Made by a program: the position numbers and the translations under genes. The notes beneath the pieces were generated by a model. The model did not search any database. It saw only the letters and a list, made by a program, of their open reading frames with translations, and was not told the origin of the DNA. Source: Glycine soja (lineage: Eukaryota; Streptophyta; Magnoliopsida; Fabales; Fabaceae). Taken from it: a stretch of 64,000 nucleotides of DNA. Below, in pieces: positions 46,948 through 59,144 of this stretch. The stretch covers positions 33,453,112 to 33,517,111 of the forward strand of contig NC_041002.1 in NCBI RefSeq assembly GCF_004193775.1, given 5' to 3'. How positions within the stretch are numbered: the first letter of the stretch is position 1; each line of letters opens with the position of its first letter.

Positions 46948-47907
46948 GGCCGGAGTTTTGTTGAGTTGTTCGATAACCTTGAATTCGCTCTGCTGAATTA
47001 TTCAGAGGAACTCACTGGCTTCCTCTGGCGACACCTCCTTTTTACCATCCTTTTTCTCCGGAAGACCTTTTGCCGGAATATCTTTATTCGAAGCGTGGGG
47101 TGCTTCACCATCTTGTTCCTCCACCACTTTTCCTTTCCCCTTGACGTTCGCGGGTTGGACTGGTAGGTCCGGAGGTGCAAACACACGACCGCTATGGGTC
47201 ACACCACTCAGTCCCGTGATATTTGTTACCTTAGCCGACAACGAGCTGACATCGGTGGCTTCTTCTTCCTTCTCCCTCGGAGGTGTATATCTCCATGGGA
47301 CTGTGTGGCTATTTTGGTATGGGAAAGGAACAGGTTTAGCTGCTAAGGGGTGTCCGGGTTATTGCGGAGCTGTGCCCTTGGTGAAGTATATCACCAAGGG
47401 TTTGGGCTTCGCAACACTGCTCCCATCCGTGAACTGCATGCATATATGCTGCTCTTCTCTTCCTTCACTACCAACTTCCAGTCGACCTTGATCTATCATC
47501 CGCTGTAACAATTCCTCTACTCCTAAACACGTTTCCATGTCATGCAGCTCGCCGGAATGTAGCAAACAGGAATCCTCCTTACGCCCACTATGGGGAATCA
47601 GACCTCCCTTTTGTAGGGCCTCAAAGATAAACCTCCTAGGGGTTGCCACATCCTTTAAAGGTTTAGACCTGCGCGGCCTATCGGACTCAACGGCGTTAAC
47701 TACTCCCCTCCATGATTGGCGAGCGGGTTGGTTCTCACATTGGGCCGATCCTCTTGGAAAGTCAGCCATCCAGCATCTATCAAATGTTGGACCTTGTATT
47801 TAAGGGCAAGCATTTTTCAACGGAATGCCCCTGGACACCCCATGGTACTTACAAGTTGCGTTAGGTCATACCACTTTGGAAAAGGTGGTTGGAGACCTTT
47901 CCGGCAG
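46948..47907 (-). pseudogene. Tat/Ogre gag C-terminal and gag-protease linker, broken
   Basis: Two open pieces (47,359-47,769 and 47,002-47,241) share the protease frame and are separated by in-frame stops; a TGA near 47,002 divides the second from the protease. The first contains PLKDVATPRRFIFEALQKGG and EELLQRMIDQGRLEV, typical of Tat/Ogre polyproteins after gag. A zinc-knuckle-like sequence CKYHG lies near 47,840-47,860 but a missing base there shifts the frame. The region links nucleocapsid and protease. Confidence 0.75.
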
Positions 47908-49384
47908 TTACCACGGCAAATGGTTGGCGATGAGGGACGGCAAAAGGTCTTCGTACGTCATTGGGAGTGGGGTGAATTCTTGAAATGGCCTCGGAGGGAA
48001 GTTCCTTGTTGCGTTGGAATTACCGGTCGGGCGAGTTGTGTTCGGAGTTGGAACTTGGGGAGCTTCCCTCTGGGTGGGTGCCTTAGGCTGCACAGGTGCT
48101 GAACTAGAGGCGTTCCCGGTAAGAGTCGAGAACTCGGGTGATGTTGCGCGTATTGATGGGTACCATGAGGTGTCTGCGGGGGTCTGACCCACGCGGGCGT
48201 TGAAGAGACGGCATGGGTATCTCCTTCCTTCTCTTTGCCCCCGTTGCCTCGATTGTTTTGGCATTCGCACTCGTGGAGGAAACGTAATCGAACTTTCCCC
48301 TTTTCAACCCTACCTCGATTCTTTCCCCGGCGAACACTAGGTCCGCGAAGCTGGACGGCATGTAACCTACTAGCTTCTCATAGTAGAACACTGGCAGAGT
48401 GTCTACCATCATGGTGATCATCTCTCTCTCAACCATGGGAGGAGCTACTTGTGCCGCTAGGTCTCTCCACCGTTGTGCGTATTCTTTAAAGGTTTCGCCC
48501 TCTTTCTTGAACATATTCTGCAGCTGAGTGCGATCGGGAGCCATATCGGAATTATACAGGTATTGCCTTAGGAAGGCAGTAATCAGATCCTTCCAAGTAC
48601 GGATACGGGAAGCTTCCAAATTAGTGTACCAAACTACCGCGGCTCCGGCCAAGCTATCTTGAAAAAAGTGTATTAATAGCTTTTCATCCTTAGAGGGTGC
48701 GCCCATCTTGCGACAGTACATCTTGAGATGGTTTTTGGGACAAGTCGTCCCTTTATACTTGTCGAAGTCTGGCACTTTGAACTTCGGGGGAATAACAACA
48801 TCGGGTACCAAGCAAAGATCCGTCATGTCTGCAAACGGATAGTCCCCAAATCCTTCCACGGCTCTCAATCTTTCCTTGAGGAGATCGAGCTTCCTCCTTT
48901 CTTCAGTTGCCGGGGGCGGTCCTTCCGTGGACAAAACTATTGGTTGGTGTCGCGATGTTGGGTTGAGGCAACGTGCTGGGTGCCGGCCCTTCGGAGATCG
49001 GGGAATAGAACTCGACATCCCTTCGAGCATAGTCTTGAGGGTCTTTGTGGACCTCGTCGGGCTGTTGAGGAGGCTCTCTTTCAGGGCGGGAGAAGCAATA
49101 TGGCCCGCATCGTTTTGCAAGACGGGTGGTGAGTAGTTGGGCGGCAATCCATAAGGGTAAGCCGCTCGGTTGTATCCCAGGTGAGGGTTGCCATCGTGCC
49201 CCAGTGCGTCCCTTCCCCGTCCTACTATGTTTGAGGGAGGATGGTGCGCAGTTGCCAAGAGAGTTGGGTCTGCTTTGGCAGCCGAACTGACAGCGGCGGC
49301 GGTGGCCGCGTTTTTCTCCATGAACTGCCTCATTCCTAACATGGCCTCCATCATGGAGGCCATCTGTTCTTTCAGGGTCGACAT
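47908..49384 (-). pseudogene. Tat/Ogre gag (capsid)
   Basis: The main open part, 48,104-49,384 (426 codons), is the gag protein that forms the particle. Residues 1-35 are helical and Met-rich; 36-170 are low complexity; about 206-330 hold the retrotransposon gag domain (DKYKGTTCPKNHLKMY, LLIHFFQDSLAGAAVVWY, TWKDLITAFLRQY, FKEYAQRWRDLAAQV). The frame is lost near 48,180-48,260, where the sense sequence passes into a second frame (47,908-48,270; FTPLPMTYEDLLPSLIANHL), and again near 47,915. At least two frameshifts therefore separate capsid from nucleocapsid and protease. Confidence 0.88.
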
Positions 49385-49657
49385 GTCGCTTTCATCTGTT
49401 CCTGTGTCTCCTCTTGATCACCCATCGTTCTAGATTTGGATCTGGTGCGATAGGGATGCCTTGTGGCGCGTTTAGTTATGGTGTTTTTCCCTAAAAAACC
49501 AAACGTGAGGGTGGGTAAGAAAGAAAGAATGCATGCTAGAGATAAAATGCGGGAGCGATTTGATTCGCACAAGCTTTTTGGAGTAGAAACATGGACCAAC
49601 TCATTTTATTTCAAAAAAGTTGTATCTAGTCAGGGTCTGAGAGACCATACAAGTTTC
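49385..49657 (-). other. Short spacer between ORF1 and gag
   Basis: Leader between the stop of ORF1 and the gag start. No motif recognised. Confidence 0.5.
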
Positions 49658-51505
49658 CTAGCGATTTCTAATTATGTGGGCCATTAAGTCTATCATATAC
49701 TGACATAGCCGGGAAGCCCATGAATTTCTTCGGGGGCGGAGTAGGTGTCCGCCATCGCCTTGGCCTTGGCTAACAATCGGGGAAGTTCTTGACTCCCGTT
49801 CAAGGTAGAGCAACCGATCCATCCACATGGTTGCCTCTTGGTGCAAAGAGTCGATCACCCTTCCTTTAGCTCCTTTTTCCGCGTATACTTGGGCATATTC
49901 GTCCGCGATCCTATGCTCGTGGGCCGTGGCTAGACCTAACTCTTCTTGGTACTTGGCGATGATAGCTAGCATGTTGGTCTCCGTCTCGCATAAACACTGA
50001 GACAAGCTCCTTTTGGACCTTGAACAAGCGACTAACTCCTCTTTCAAGACCATGCTATGTGCTCGCGACTGGTCCCTCTCTTCCCTTCGCAGCTTGAGTT
50101 CATTGTTGCTACCCCACAGAGCTCCGCGAAATTTGTTACGGCCATACTCTTCCTTGCGAGCCTCTTGGTCTCTTGTTCAAGGGCTCGTGCGGTAGTTGCA
50201 TTCTCTTCCCGTAATCCGCACACTCCTTCCGGATGTGTTGTAGCGGCCAACTTGAACTTCTCCTTGGCAAGTTTCGCCTTTCCTAACTCGCTTTTGAGAG
50301 CTTAGACTTCTTCGTCCTCTTCCGGTGCTTCAAAACTCTCTTCGCTGACGACTTTTAACTTGGCGAGCCAATCTAAACCTCGTATATGAACTTTCAGCCA
50401 TTCATGGTAACCACCAATGATGCCATTACGAATGCCCCTAAGTTCTTGATCTTTCCTTAACGGGGTTTCCCATGCTTTATGGATTCTTTGTATAGCCTTG
50501 AAATTTTGTGCGCCGAAATCCCTCACAAGGAAAGGAGACATGCTTTCTTCCGTCGGTGCTCCCCTCATGGGGTACCCTAGTTGTCTTATAGCGAGCGCGG
50601 GATTGTAGTTAATACAACCCTCGTTCCTATCAGCGGAATGTTTGGGTACCCTCCACATGAGAAGAGGACTCCCTCCTTTCCTTCCTTCCATCGGGGGAAC
50701 CAATTGATTGTTCTACCTCCTATCCCAGCCAAAAGCTGGTCCCAATCTATTCTCCTCTTTTCAGTACACGAGCGATGGCTCTGAGCGGACACGGGTGTCT
50801 CGTGTCTTGCTGGAACAGGTGTGAACCAACCAACAGAGAGGGCGGGCAAGCAACAGATGATCCGTGCGCTACTCTTTTCGCACCTTCGGTTAAATGTGTC
50901 AAATAAATCTGCCAAGACAGCCACCACCGGACTTTCCTTGCTATGGTGGTATGCAAGGAAAGCGTCGATTGCTGCTAGGTCCACCAAACATCTACGTTTG
51001 GAAAGAGGACAACCCCAAAATTAGCAAAGCTAACACATCCATAAACGGGACCCAATCTCCTTGATTGGCCATACCCCTCGCCTTGTCTTCTAGGTACCTC
51101 GTGGTAGGCCCGCTATGCCGTTCCGAGTCTGTTTATGCGGTCCAACCTCTTGCTGAATCCTTGACCACAGTTGCAATTCTGCTCAAAGAGGGGAGACACC
51201 CGGAGGAAAGGTATGGTTTTCTTCCCCGAGAGGACATCCTAGAATTTCCTCAAATTCTTCAATGGTTGGTACCAATTGGAAGTCTCCGAACGTGAAGCAT
51301 CTTCAAAGGCTGGTCGTAGTATTGGGTGAGTGACGTAATGGCCTCTATGGATATCTCTGCTATGGTCAAATCTAAGATCTTTCCGTAAGTCTTGCGGAAG
51401 GCTTGCATTTGGAGAGGTTCCATCAACCGTCCTAATTCCTTGATGCTGGTGGTATCTAGGCCTTTAACCTTGACTTGGTAAACCTCTTGCCGGTTTGATT
51501 TGTTC
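49658..51505 (-). pseudogene. Ogre-type ORF1 (DUF7745-like), multiply frameshifted
   Basis: Upstream extra ORF of the Ogre-type element. Reading right to left, pieces encode QVKVKGLDTTSIKELGRLME (about 51,470), EEFEEILGCPLGE (about 51,245), VDLAAIDAFLAYHHSKESPV (about 50,985), INWFPRWKEGKEGVLFSCGG, ALAIRQLGYPMRGAPTEES, GIIGGYHEWLKVHIRGLDWL, a coiled-coil-like Glu/Lys/Arg region, and the C-terminal MIDLMAHIIRNR (about 49,660). I know this as the DUF7745 family of legume and other plant retroelements. At least five frame changes or stops occur, far more than in pol. Near 51,505 the sequence jumps into pol-derived sequence, so start codon, 5' UTR and 5' LTR are missing. Confidence 0.8.
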
Positions 51506-51514
51506 CCATGCTTA

Positions 51515-54500
51515 CATAATATCGCTTGACGACATCAAATTCACGGCTGAGGTAGCTCTTCGCCATCCATCGTGGTAAGCACCAGGGCTCCTCCGGAAAA
51601 AGCCCCTCTTCACAACAAAAGGCCCTTCGTAGTTTGGGCCCATTTTCCTCGATTGTCCCTGACAGCATGGACATTTTCTTTAGCACAAGGTCTCCCTCAT
51701 GGAACTTGCGCAAGCGTACCTTCTTGTCGAATGCACTCTTCATTTTTGCTGGTACAAGCGCCCATGACTCAATGGCCGTTAATCGCTTACCCTCAATGAG
51801 GTTGAGCTAGTCATAGCGCGTTTGAGCCCACTCTGATTCCTTTAATCCGGATTCTGCCAAGTCGCTTAACGACAGGACTTCTACCTCAAACGGTAACACA
51901 GCCTCCATCCCATATACTAATGAGGAACGGCGTTGCCCAGTTGACGTTCGCACTGAAGTTCGGTAACCGTGTAACGCGAATGAGAGCATTTCGTGCCAAT
52001 CTCTGTACGACACGGTCATCTTTTGGATAATCTTTTTGATATTTTTATTGGCCGCTTCCATGGCTCCATTCATCTTTGGCCGGTAGGGTTGGAATTGTGA
52101 TGCTGGATTTTAAACTCCTCGCACATTTCCCCATCATCTTGTTTATTCAGGTTGGTTGCCGTTGTTCCGTGATAATCTTCCTCGGCAAACCATATCGGCA
52201 GATGATCTCTTTCTTAATGAACCTGACCACCACACTCCTCGTGACATTGGTGTAGGAGCCGCCTCGACCCACTTGGAAAATAATCTATCGCTACGAGATG
52301 AAGCCGAATGACCAATTTGAGCCTTGGGCTCAATGGCCCCGATGACATCTATTCCCCACATGAGAAAGGCCAAGGGCAGACATGACATTCAGAGGATGCG
52401 GTGGAGCATTGACATTGTCTGCGAACGCTTGACATTTGTGGCATTTCCTTACATGGACACAACAATCACTTTCCATGGTAAGCGCCAGTAATACCTGCTC
52501 TTAGGATCTTCCTGGCCATAGCATGCCCTTGGCCGTCGCGTTCCAAACGAGCCCTCATTGGACTTCCTATCGATCTGTGATTTGCCTCCCGGCATCCACA
52601 CACCGCAGGAGTGTCATGTCTATGATTCTCTTATACAGTATGCTTCCGCTCATGAAGAAATCGGCCGCCAATCTTCTCAAGTTCCTTATCATTGTCGGCA
52701 ATCTCTGGCGGGTATTCTTTGCTTACGACATATCGCTTGATGTCAAAACCAGGCTTTCTGTCCGTTCCTCTTCTACTTGGCAACAATTCGCGGGTTTTTG
52801 CCACGACACCAAAATTCAAATGTATGGTAGATCCCCATGCGGCGTTAGCTGGAACATAGACGTCAAAGTAGCAAGCGCATCCGCCATTTGATTTTTCCTC
52901 GCGGGGAACATGATGGAAGGAGATCTCATCAAAAGGTCTTAGCCAATTCCTTGATATAGGCTTTTGTAGGGTATCAGCTTGGGATCTCTAGTTTCCCATT
53001 CCCCTCTCAGCTGATGGATTACCAACGCTGAGTCGCCGTACACCTTGAGTAGTTTGACATTGGAGTCAATCGCTGCCTGACGGCCAGGGCAACATGCTTC
53101 ATACTCGGCCATTGTTGTTGGTGAGTCGAATCCCTAGCCTGCTATGAAAGGTACACATTGATTGTCCAGAGAGACCAATACTGCTCCAACGCCATGGCCT
53201 AGAATGTTTGACGCTCCTCAAACCATACGGTCCATTTGTCCCGATCTTCGTCCATTTTTCCTCAAACAAGGCCATGATGTCCTCCATCCGGGAATTCAGG
53301 ATGCATGGGCTGATAGTGGTTAAGAGGCTGTTGAGCCAAATAATCTGCTAAGGCGCTTCCTTTTATCGCCTTTTGGGTGACGTAAACTATATCAAACTCG
53401 GATTAGCAGGACTTGCCACCGGGCGATTCGTCCCGTGTGAGCTGGCTTTTCAAAGATGTACTTAACCGGGTCCATCTTGGAATCAACAGGGCAGTATGGC
53501 TCAGCATGTACTGCCTTAGGCGATGGGATGCATACTAAAGCACAACAACGTTCTTTCAAGCAAGGAGTAATTCATTTCATAGGTCGTGAACTTCTTACTT
53601 AGGTAGTAAACAGCGCGCTCTTTCTTTCCGGATTCGTCATGTTGCCCCAGCTACACACCCCATCGACTCGTCTAAGAGTTGTCATGTACAAGATGAGAGG
53701 CCTTCCAGGTACCGGGGCATAAGCACGAGGAGGATTCATAAGCACTTCTTTGATCCTTCCAAAAGCTTCTTGGCAATCCTCATTCCAGCGATCAGTTTGG
53801 TTTTTGCGTAAGAGTTTGAAACAACGGCTCACAAATGGTGGTGAGCTGCGATATGAATCTGGCAATATAATTCAGCGTCCCAGGAAGCCCCGGACCTGCC
53901 TCTCAGTACGGGGTTTTGGCATCTCAGGATGGCCTTCACCTTTTCGGGGTCTACCTCTATTCCTTTCTGGCTCACGATGAAACCAAGCAATTTCCCTTAT
54001 TTGACCCCCAAAGGTACACTTGGCGGGGTTCAACCTTAATTGATATTTCTTAAGCCTTCTCGAACAACTTCCGCAGGTTGACAAGGTGTTTCTTCCTCGG
54101 ATTTAGATTTAGCAATTATGTCGTCCACGTAGACCTCGATCTCTTGATGCATCATATCATGGAACAAGCTACCATGGCCCGTTGATAAGTTGCCCCGACA
54201 TTCTGAGTCCAAAGGACATCACCTTGTAACAGAACGTCCCCCACACCGGGTGACGAAGGTAGTCTTTTCCATATCCTCTGGCGCCATCTTTATTCTGATT
54301 GTAACCGGAGAAACCGTCCATGAAAGAAAATAAAGCGAAAATTGGCCGTGTTATCACGGAGGATATCGATGTGTGGCAAAGGAAAATTGTCCTGGGGACT
54401 GGCCCGATTCAGGTCCCAATAATCCACACACATTCGTACTTTCCATCTTTCTTAGGGACCGGTACAATGTTGGCAACCATTCTGGATACGGAGCGACGGC

Positions 54501-55204
54501 CAAAAAACCAGCGTCAAATTGCTTTTCACTTTTCTTTTATCTTCAAGGATGTTTCGGGCTTCATCCTTCTCAGTTTCTCTTTACCGGGAACACTCGGATT
54601 TAGAGGTAATCGGTGCTGCGTACAATGTCAGAACTCAAATCGGGCATATCTTGGTATGACCAAGCAAAAGATGTTCTTGGTAGTCTCTTAACCAGGATTA
54701 TTAATTCTTCACGCATAGGTGCGGTAATACCTGTGCCTATCTTTACTTCCCTTTTTCCACTGCCAATTCCCAAGTCTACTAGTTATGTTTCTTCTTGATG
54801 AGGCCCCCTTTCTTGGTCCTCATGGGCGACCATCCTTTCTAATTTTGGGGAAGTCCCACATCCTCGTTTCCCTTCGTCTTCCGTTTGATTGGTTCTTTTT
54901 GCTCGAAGTTGATAAACGGGTCCCAGGTATTAGTACCTTCGGGGGACTCGTCATCGGATTGCCGTTTCAGAAAAGAGAAGTAAACATGCAAATGAATGAG
55001 AATGGATAGAGACGTAGGAACAGATGAAGAAGATCCTTGTATTAATAAATTCAAAAACAAAAGACACAAAGCCTTAACAAAAGGAAAAACTCTAAATCCT
55101 AGCCCAAAACTATAGAGCTTTTAAAAACCGTAAAGGTTTACATTATGCCCGTTGGTAAAATGCCGGTGGCGTTCCTCCACTCGCCAATTTCCCAGCGGGA
55201 ATCA
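51515..55204 (-). mobile_element. Corrupted second copy of pol (RT to integrase)
   Basis: Aligns in order with 42,211 to about 45,890 and has nearly the same length, but carries a one-base insertion or deletion every few tens of bases, many in homopolymers (GCTGAGG for GCTGAGGG, GTTTGGGCCC for GTTTGGGGCCC). Substitutions are few. The RT TAA stop and the VDYW change of the first copy are both retained. No frame stays open beyond about 120 codons. The pattern is that of low-accuracy sequence, not of an aged transposon. Confidence 0.85.
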
Positions 55205-57880
55205 AGGTCCCCGGAGTCTTACCGAAAGCGGCCGGCACCAGCATACGGTCTTATCCTAACATACCATCGCTACTCACAGCAAACATACATCTTCTCCTAT
55301 ACTCAGCACCCACACATTTAAGATCTCTTTCGTCTCCAAGCGAGGCGCACAGTGACTCGACCACCTCTCGCACTGACATAGAATCAGAGGTGGCAGAGGA
55401 CGGTCTGATCCTTCCTACTCTTCTTCTCATGCTCAAACCGACGAGCTTTTGGACCACGCTGGGCAACTGCCTGTCACTCGCCTATGTGGACTTATCTCTG
55501 TATTATTGCCTGCGCTAGAGTGGGCACTTACTAGTAGGTCCTATAACTCATGACCTCTCTTACGAATATCCTTTGCACTTCAGGAGCTTTGTTATGTCCT
55601 CCGTTCTTCGCCCTGAGAACACATTTCCGGGTTCGTAACCGTTCTGCCCAACCAGACTTCCGACCTAAACCGGGCCATCGTTATAAAAACAATGCTGCTC
55701 CGGACACGTCAATGCTCCTTCGGAGAGAAGGAGAGTCCACGCGATCATATCACTAGCATTGAAACCACTCAAATATAGACTTGTACAAGAGCCAGCTTTC
55801 TAATAGAGCTCCTCAGTGCGGGCTTCGCACGATACAGCGTGCATAAAGAGGAGTGAAAAGCCTATTAAAATGACCATACGGGTCTATTCTTTCACCAAGA
55901 TGAGCTTCCTCGCTCTCTAGCGGCAGATCCGCCAGATGCCGGCGTATTTTCACTACTACGGAATTATCCACCAATTTAGTTGAGCGTTGAGGATAGCAAA
56001 CTCCTACTGAGTGGAGATCCAAACGGGCGCGCTTCCCACCACAGGACATTATCAGCGAGGTATATCATTATAGTGCACAGATTAATATGTAAGGTAACTT
56101 GAGCAGAGTTATCCATGTCGTGTATCCCTGAAGGCCCATATCTGATATCCGAAGACCATTCGATTCTCACTCTTAACCTCTCTCGGTAGATGGGGTTGCC
56201 TGTTCGAATCAGGCAACCCTCAGCCAACCACCTATCGAATACCGATCTTTAAGATCCCAAGCAAGAATGAAATGAGGTGAATTGTGCGTCAAAAGGCTAC
56301 CTCTATGGTCATATCACGTTTAACTGGAATCACACTATCGACTGAGCGACACATCGTGGCTGTACGGAAGATATGAGTCCTCAATACACCTCGAGCACCA
56401 TAAACAGTGGCAAAAGCGTCTTCTTATGCCCTCTCGGCCGTGGCGAGAGGAGGAATTCGTCTTCGGCGAACATAGCATGATATTTTTTGGACAGACTCTC
56501 TACCTATATATGTGAATGCTCATCTACCCCTTTGCGGAAGCCTTCTTAAGCGTGATATGTACTTGGGCCACACGTGGGGCCCGTTCCGCATTCATATATT
56601 CTGTCGGTACCTAGCTGTATGCACGAGGCCCGATGGCGTGCGGAAATCATGAGTGCAGAGTACTCCAGACATAGCCAGTGTCCTGAGTGGTTGATATGAG
56701 AGTGGTCGGAAAAGTTAACTTGATGATATATCGCTCGTGTTCTGCGAACTTATTCACGAGACCACTGGACATTGCCTGCTGCGTGAATGCCCGACACACT
56801 TTTTACCATCCCTTAATTCTCTGTCCAGGGGCAAGACACTCTTTGGCCGGAGAGTATCTTTCTACGAAGCGTAGGGTGCATATCACGAGTGCTAGATTGC
56901 GCATCGCAATCACTTTTCCCTTTCTCCCACTGTACGTTCGCCGCTATCTCGGTACGATACCGCGAGCCGTCGCATGGGAATCCAGACGCCCGCTATGCGG
57001 CAGTGCAACCACCTCAACTGTGCCCGTTGCAACTATTGCTCTACTATATACCAATGACAAACGAGTTGACAGCACCATCGGTGGCTACTCATCTTCCTTC
57101 TCCCATCGCACGCTGGAGTACTATCTCATCTCGGAGACTTGTGTGGCTATTTGTACTTGAGGCAAGAGGAACAGGTTTTCGCTGCCTAGAGAGAGGTGCT
57201 TCCGCGTTTATTCGAAGGCACCTAGTGTTCCCTTAGGTCCATGATATGGCACATCAACAAGCGAGGTGATTGCGGGCTGCTCTCCCAAAAGATCTGGCCA
57301 ACTCCGACCACACACCCCTGCTGCAACTGCGACCCTGCATGGTATATGCTGACTATTCCAACGCAACAAGGAACTCCTCCAGGCCCATTTTCAACTTACT
57401 TCCTTACACCTCCACACTTTCAGCTCGACCATGATCATCATCCGCCGTAATGTCAACCAGAGTCCTCTACATCAAAAACACGTTCTCTATGGTCGCTATT
57501 GCGCAGCTTCGCCGAGAAATCGCGCTAGCAAACACGAATTCCTCCTTTACGCGCCCAGCTGATGTGGAACTCAACTCCCTGTTGTAGGGCCTCTCACAAT
57601 ACTCAACCCACTTCTTCCCTTACCAGATTCTCTACATCTGCTTTATAAGTTTAGCACACTAGCGCAGGGCGCAATATTCGGACTCAACCGCCGTTATACG
57701 TACTGTGCTCCCCTCCTATCATGGCGAGGCGGAGGGGTAGGTTCTCACATTTCGGGCCGCTGGAGTACCGAACTTAGGTGAGAAGCTCATGCATCCCCTA
57801 TAGCATACTAATACAATGTTGAGACCTTGTATTTAAGCGGTCCAAGCATTTCCTTCAAACGGAAAAAATGCTCCCAACCT
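55205..57880 (-). mobile_element. Severely corrupted copy of protease and gag-end region
   Basis: Anchors identify it as 45,900-47,830: GGGTTCGTAACCGTTC (46,194; 55,630), CTCCTACTGAGTGGA (46,450; 55,999), CCTTGTATTTAAG (47,792; 57,824). Between anchors the copy is 35-47% longer because extra bases are scattered throughout. Any ORF or RNA-like structure in this interval should be disregarded. Confidence 0.82.
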
Positions 57881-59142
57881 CAGACATCTCCCGCATATAG
57901 ATGCTGGATGGCTGACTTTCCAAGAAGGATCGGGTACTTTTTTTTACAAAAAGTTTTTCGTTAGCCCGTCATGTATACCACTTGGATTAAAGGTAGGGAA
58001 TATGGAGGACCTCTTCCGGCACGGGTTACCAGCGCCAAATGGATTGCGATGTAGGAGCGGCAAAGGTCTTCGTACGTCATGGGAGTGGGGTGAAATCATT
58101 GAAATGCCATCGGAGGAAGTTCCTTGTTGCGTCTGGAATTACCGGACCGGCGAGTTGTGTTCGGAGTTGGAAACTTTGGGGAGCTTCCCTCTGCGGTGGG
58201 TGCCTTAGGCTGCACAGGTGCTGAACTAGAGGGCGTTCCCGTAAGAGTCGAGAGCTCGGGTGATGTTAGGCGCGTAGGTGATGCAGTACCATGAGGTGTC
58301 TGCGGGGGTCTGACCCACGCGGGCGTTGAAGAGACGGCATGCTATTCTCCTTCCTTCCTCTTTGCCCGTGCCTCATTGTTTTGGCATTTCCACTCGTGGA
58401 GGAAAAAACGTAATTCGAACTTTCCCCTTTTCAACCCTACCTCGATTTCTTTCCCCGGCGACATAGGTCCGCGAACTTGACGGCACTGTAAACCTAACTA
58501 GTCTCATAGTAGAACAACTGGCAGAGTTCTCTACCATCATGGTGATGCATCCTCTCTCTCAACCATGGGAGGAGCTACTTGTGCCGCTTAGGTCTCGTCC
58601 ACCGTGTGCGTTATTCTTAAAGTTTCGGCCCTCTTTCTTGAACATATTCTGCAGCTGAGTGCGATCGGGAGCCATATCGGAATTCATACAGGTATTGTCC
58701 TTAGGAAGGCAGTAATCAGATCCTTCCAAGTTACGGATACGGAAGCTTCCAAATTTAGTGTACCAAACACCGCGGCTACCGCCCAAGCTATCTTGAAAAA
58801 AGTGTATTAATAGCTTTTCATCCTTAGAGGTGCTCCCATCTTGCGACAGTACATTCTTGAGATGGTTTTGGGACAAGTCGTCCCTTTATATTGTCGAAGT
58901 TCTGGCACTTTGAACTTCGGGAATAACAACATCGGGTACCAAGCAAAGATCCGTCATCTGCAAACGATAGTCCCCAAATCCTTCCACGGCTTCTCAATCT
59001 TCCTTGAGGAGATCGAGCTTCCTCCTTTCTTCAGTTGCGGGGCGGTCCTTCCGATTGGAAAAACTATTGCGTTGTGTCGCGATGTTGGGTTGAGCAACGT
59101 GCTGAGGTGCCGGCCCTTCGGAGATCGGGAATAGAACTCGAC
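57881..59142 (-). mobile_element. Corrupted copy of gag with a short inverted segment
   Basis: Corresponds to about 47,780-49,016 with many one-base indels. 57,897-57,940 is a reverse-complement copy of about 47,747-47,783 (ATGCTGGATGGCTGACTTTCC), so orientation flips for about 40 bases. The gag match stops at GAACTCGAC (59,142), where the next block begins. Confidence 0.82.
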
Positions 59143-59144
59143 CA

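Noticed and set aside
56193..56222. Perfect stem GGGTTGCCTG-TTCGAAT-CAGGCAACCC resembling a tRNA T-arm
   Set aside because: It lies in the heavily corrupted block, no acceptor, D or anticodon arms fit upstream, and the source sequence (about 46,587-46,605) is ordinary protease-gene DNA with a GTGCC/GGCAC repeat.
56687..57236. Plus-strand frames of 157 and 115 codons
   Set aside because: They fall in the insertion-inflated copy of retrotransposon sequence and have no counterpart in the clean copy.
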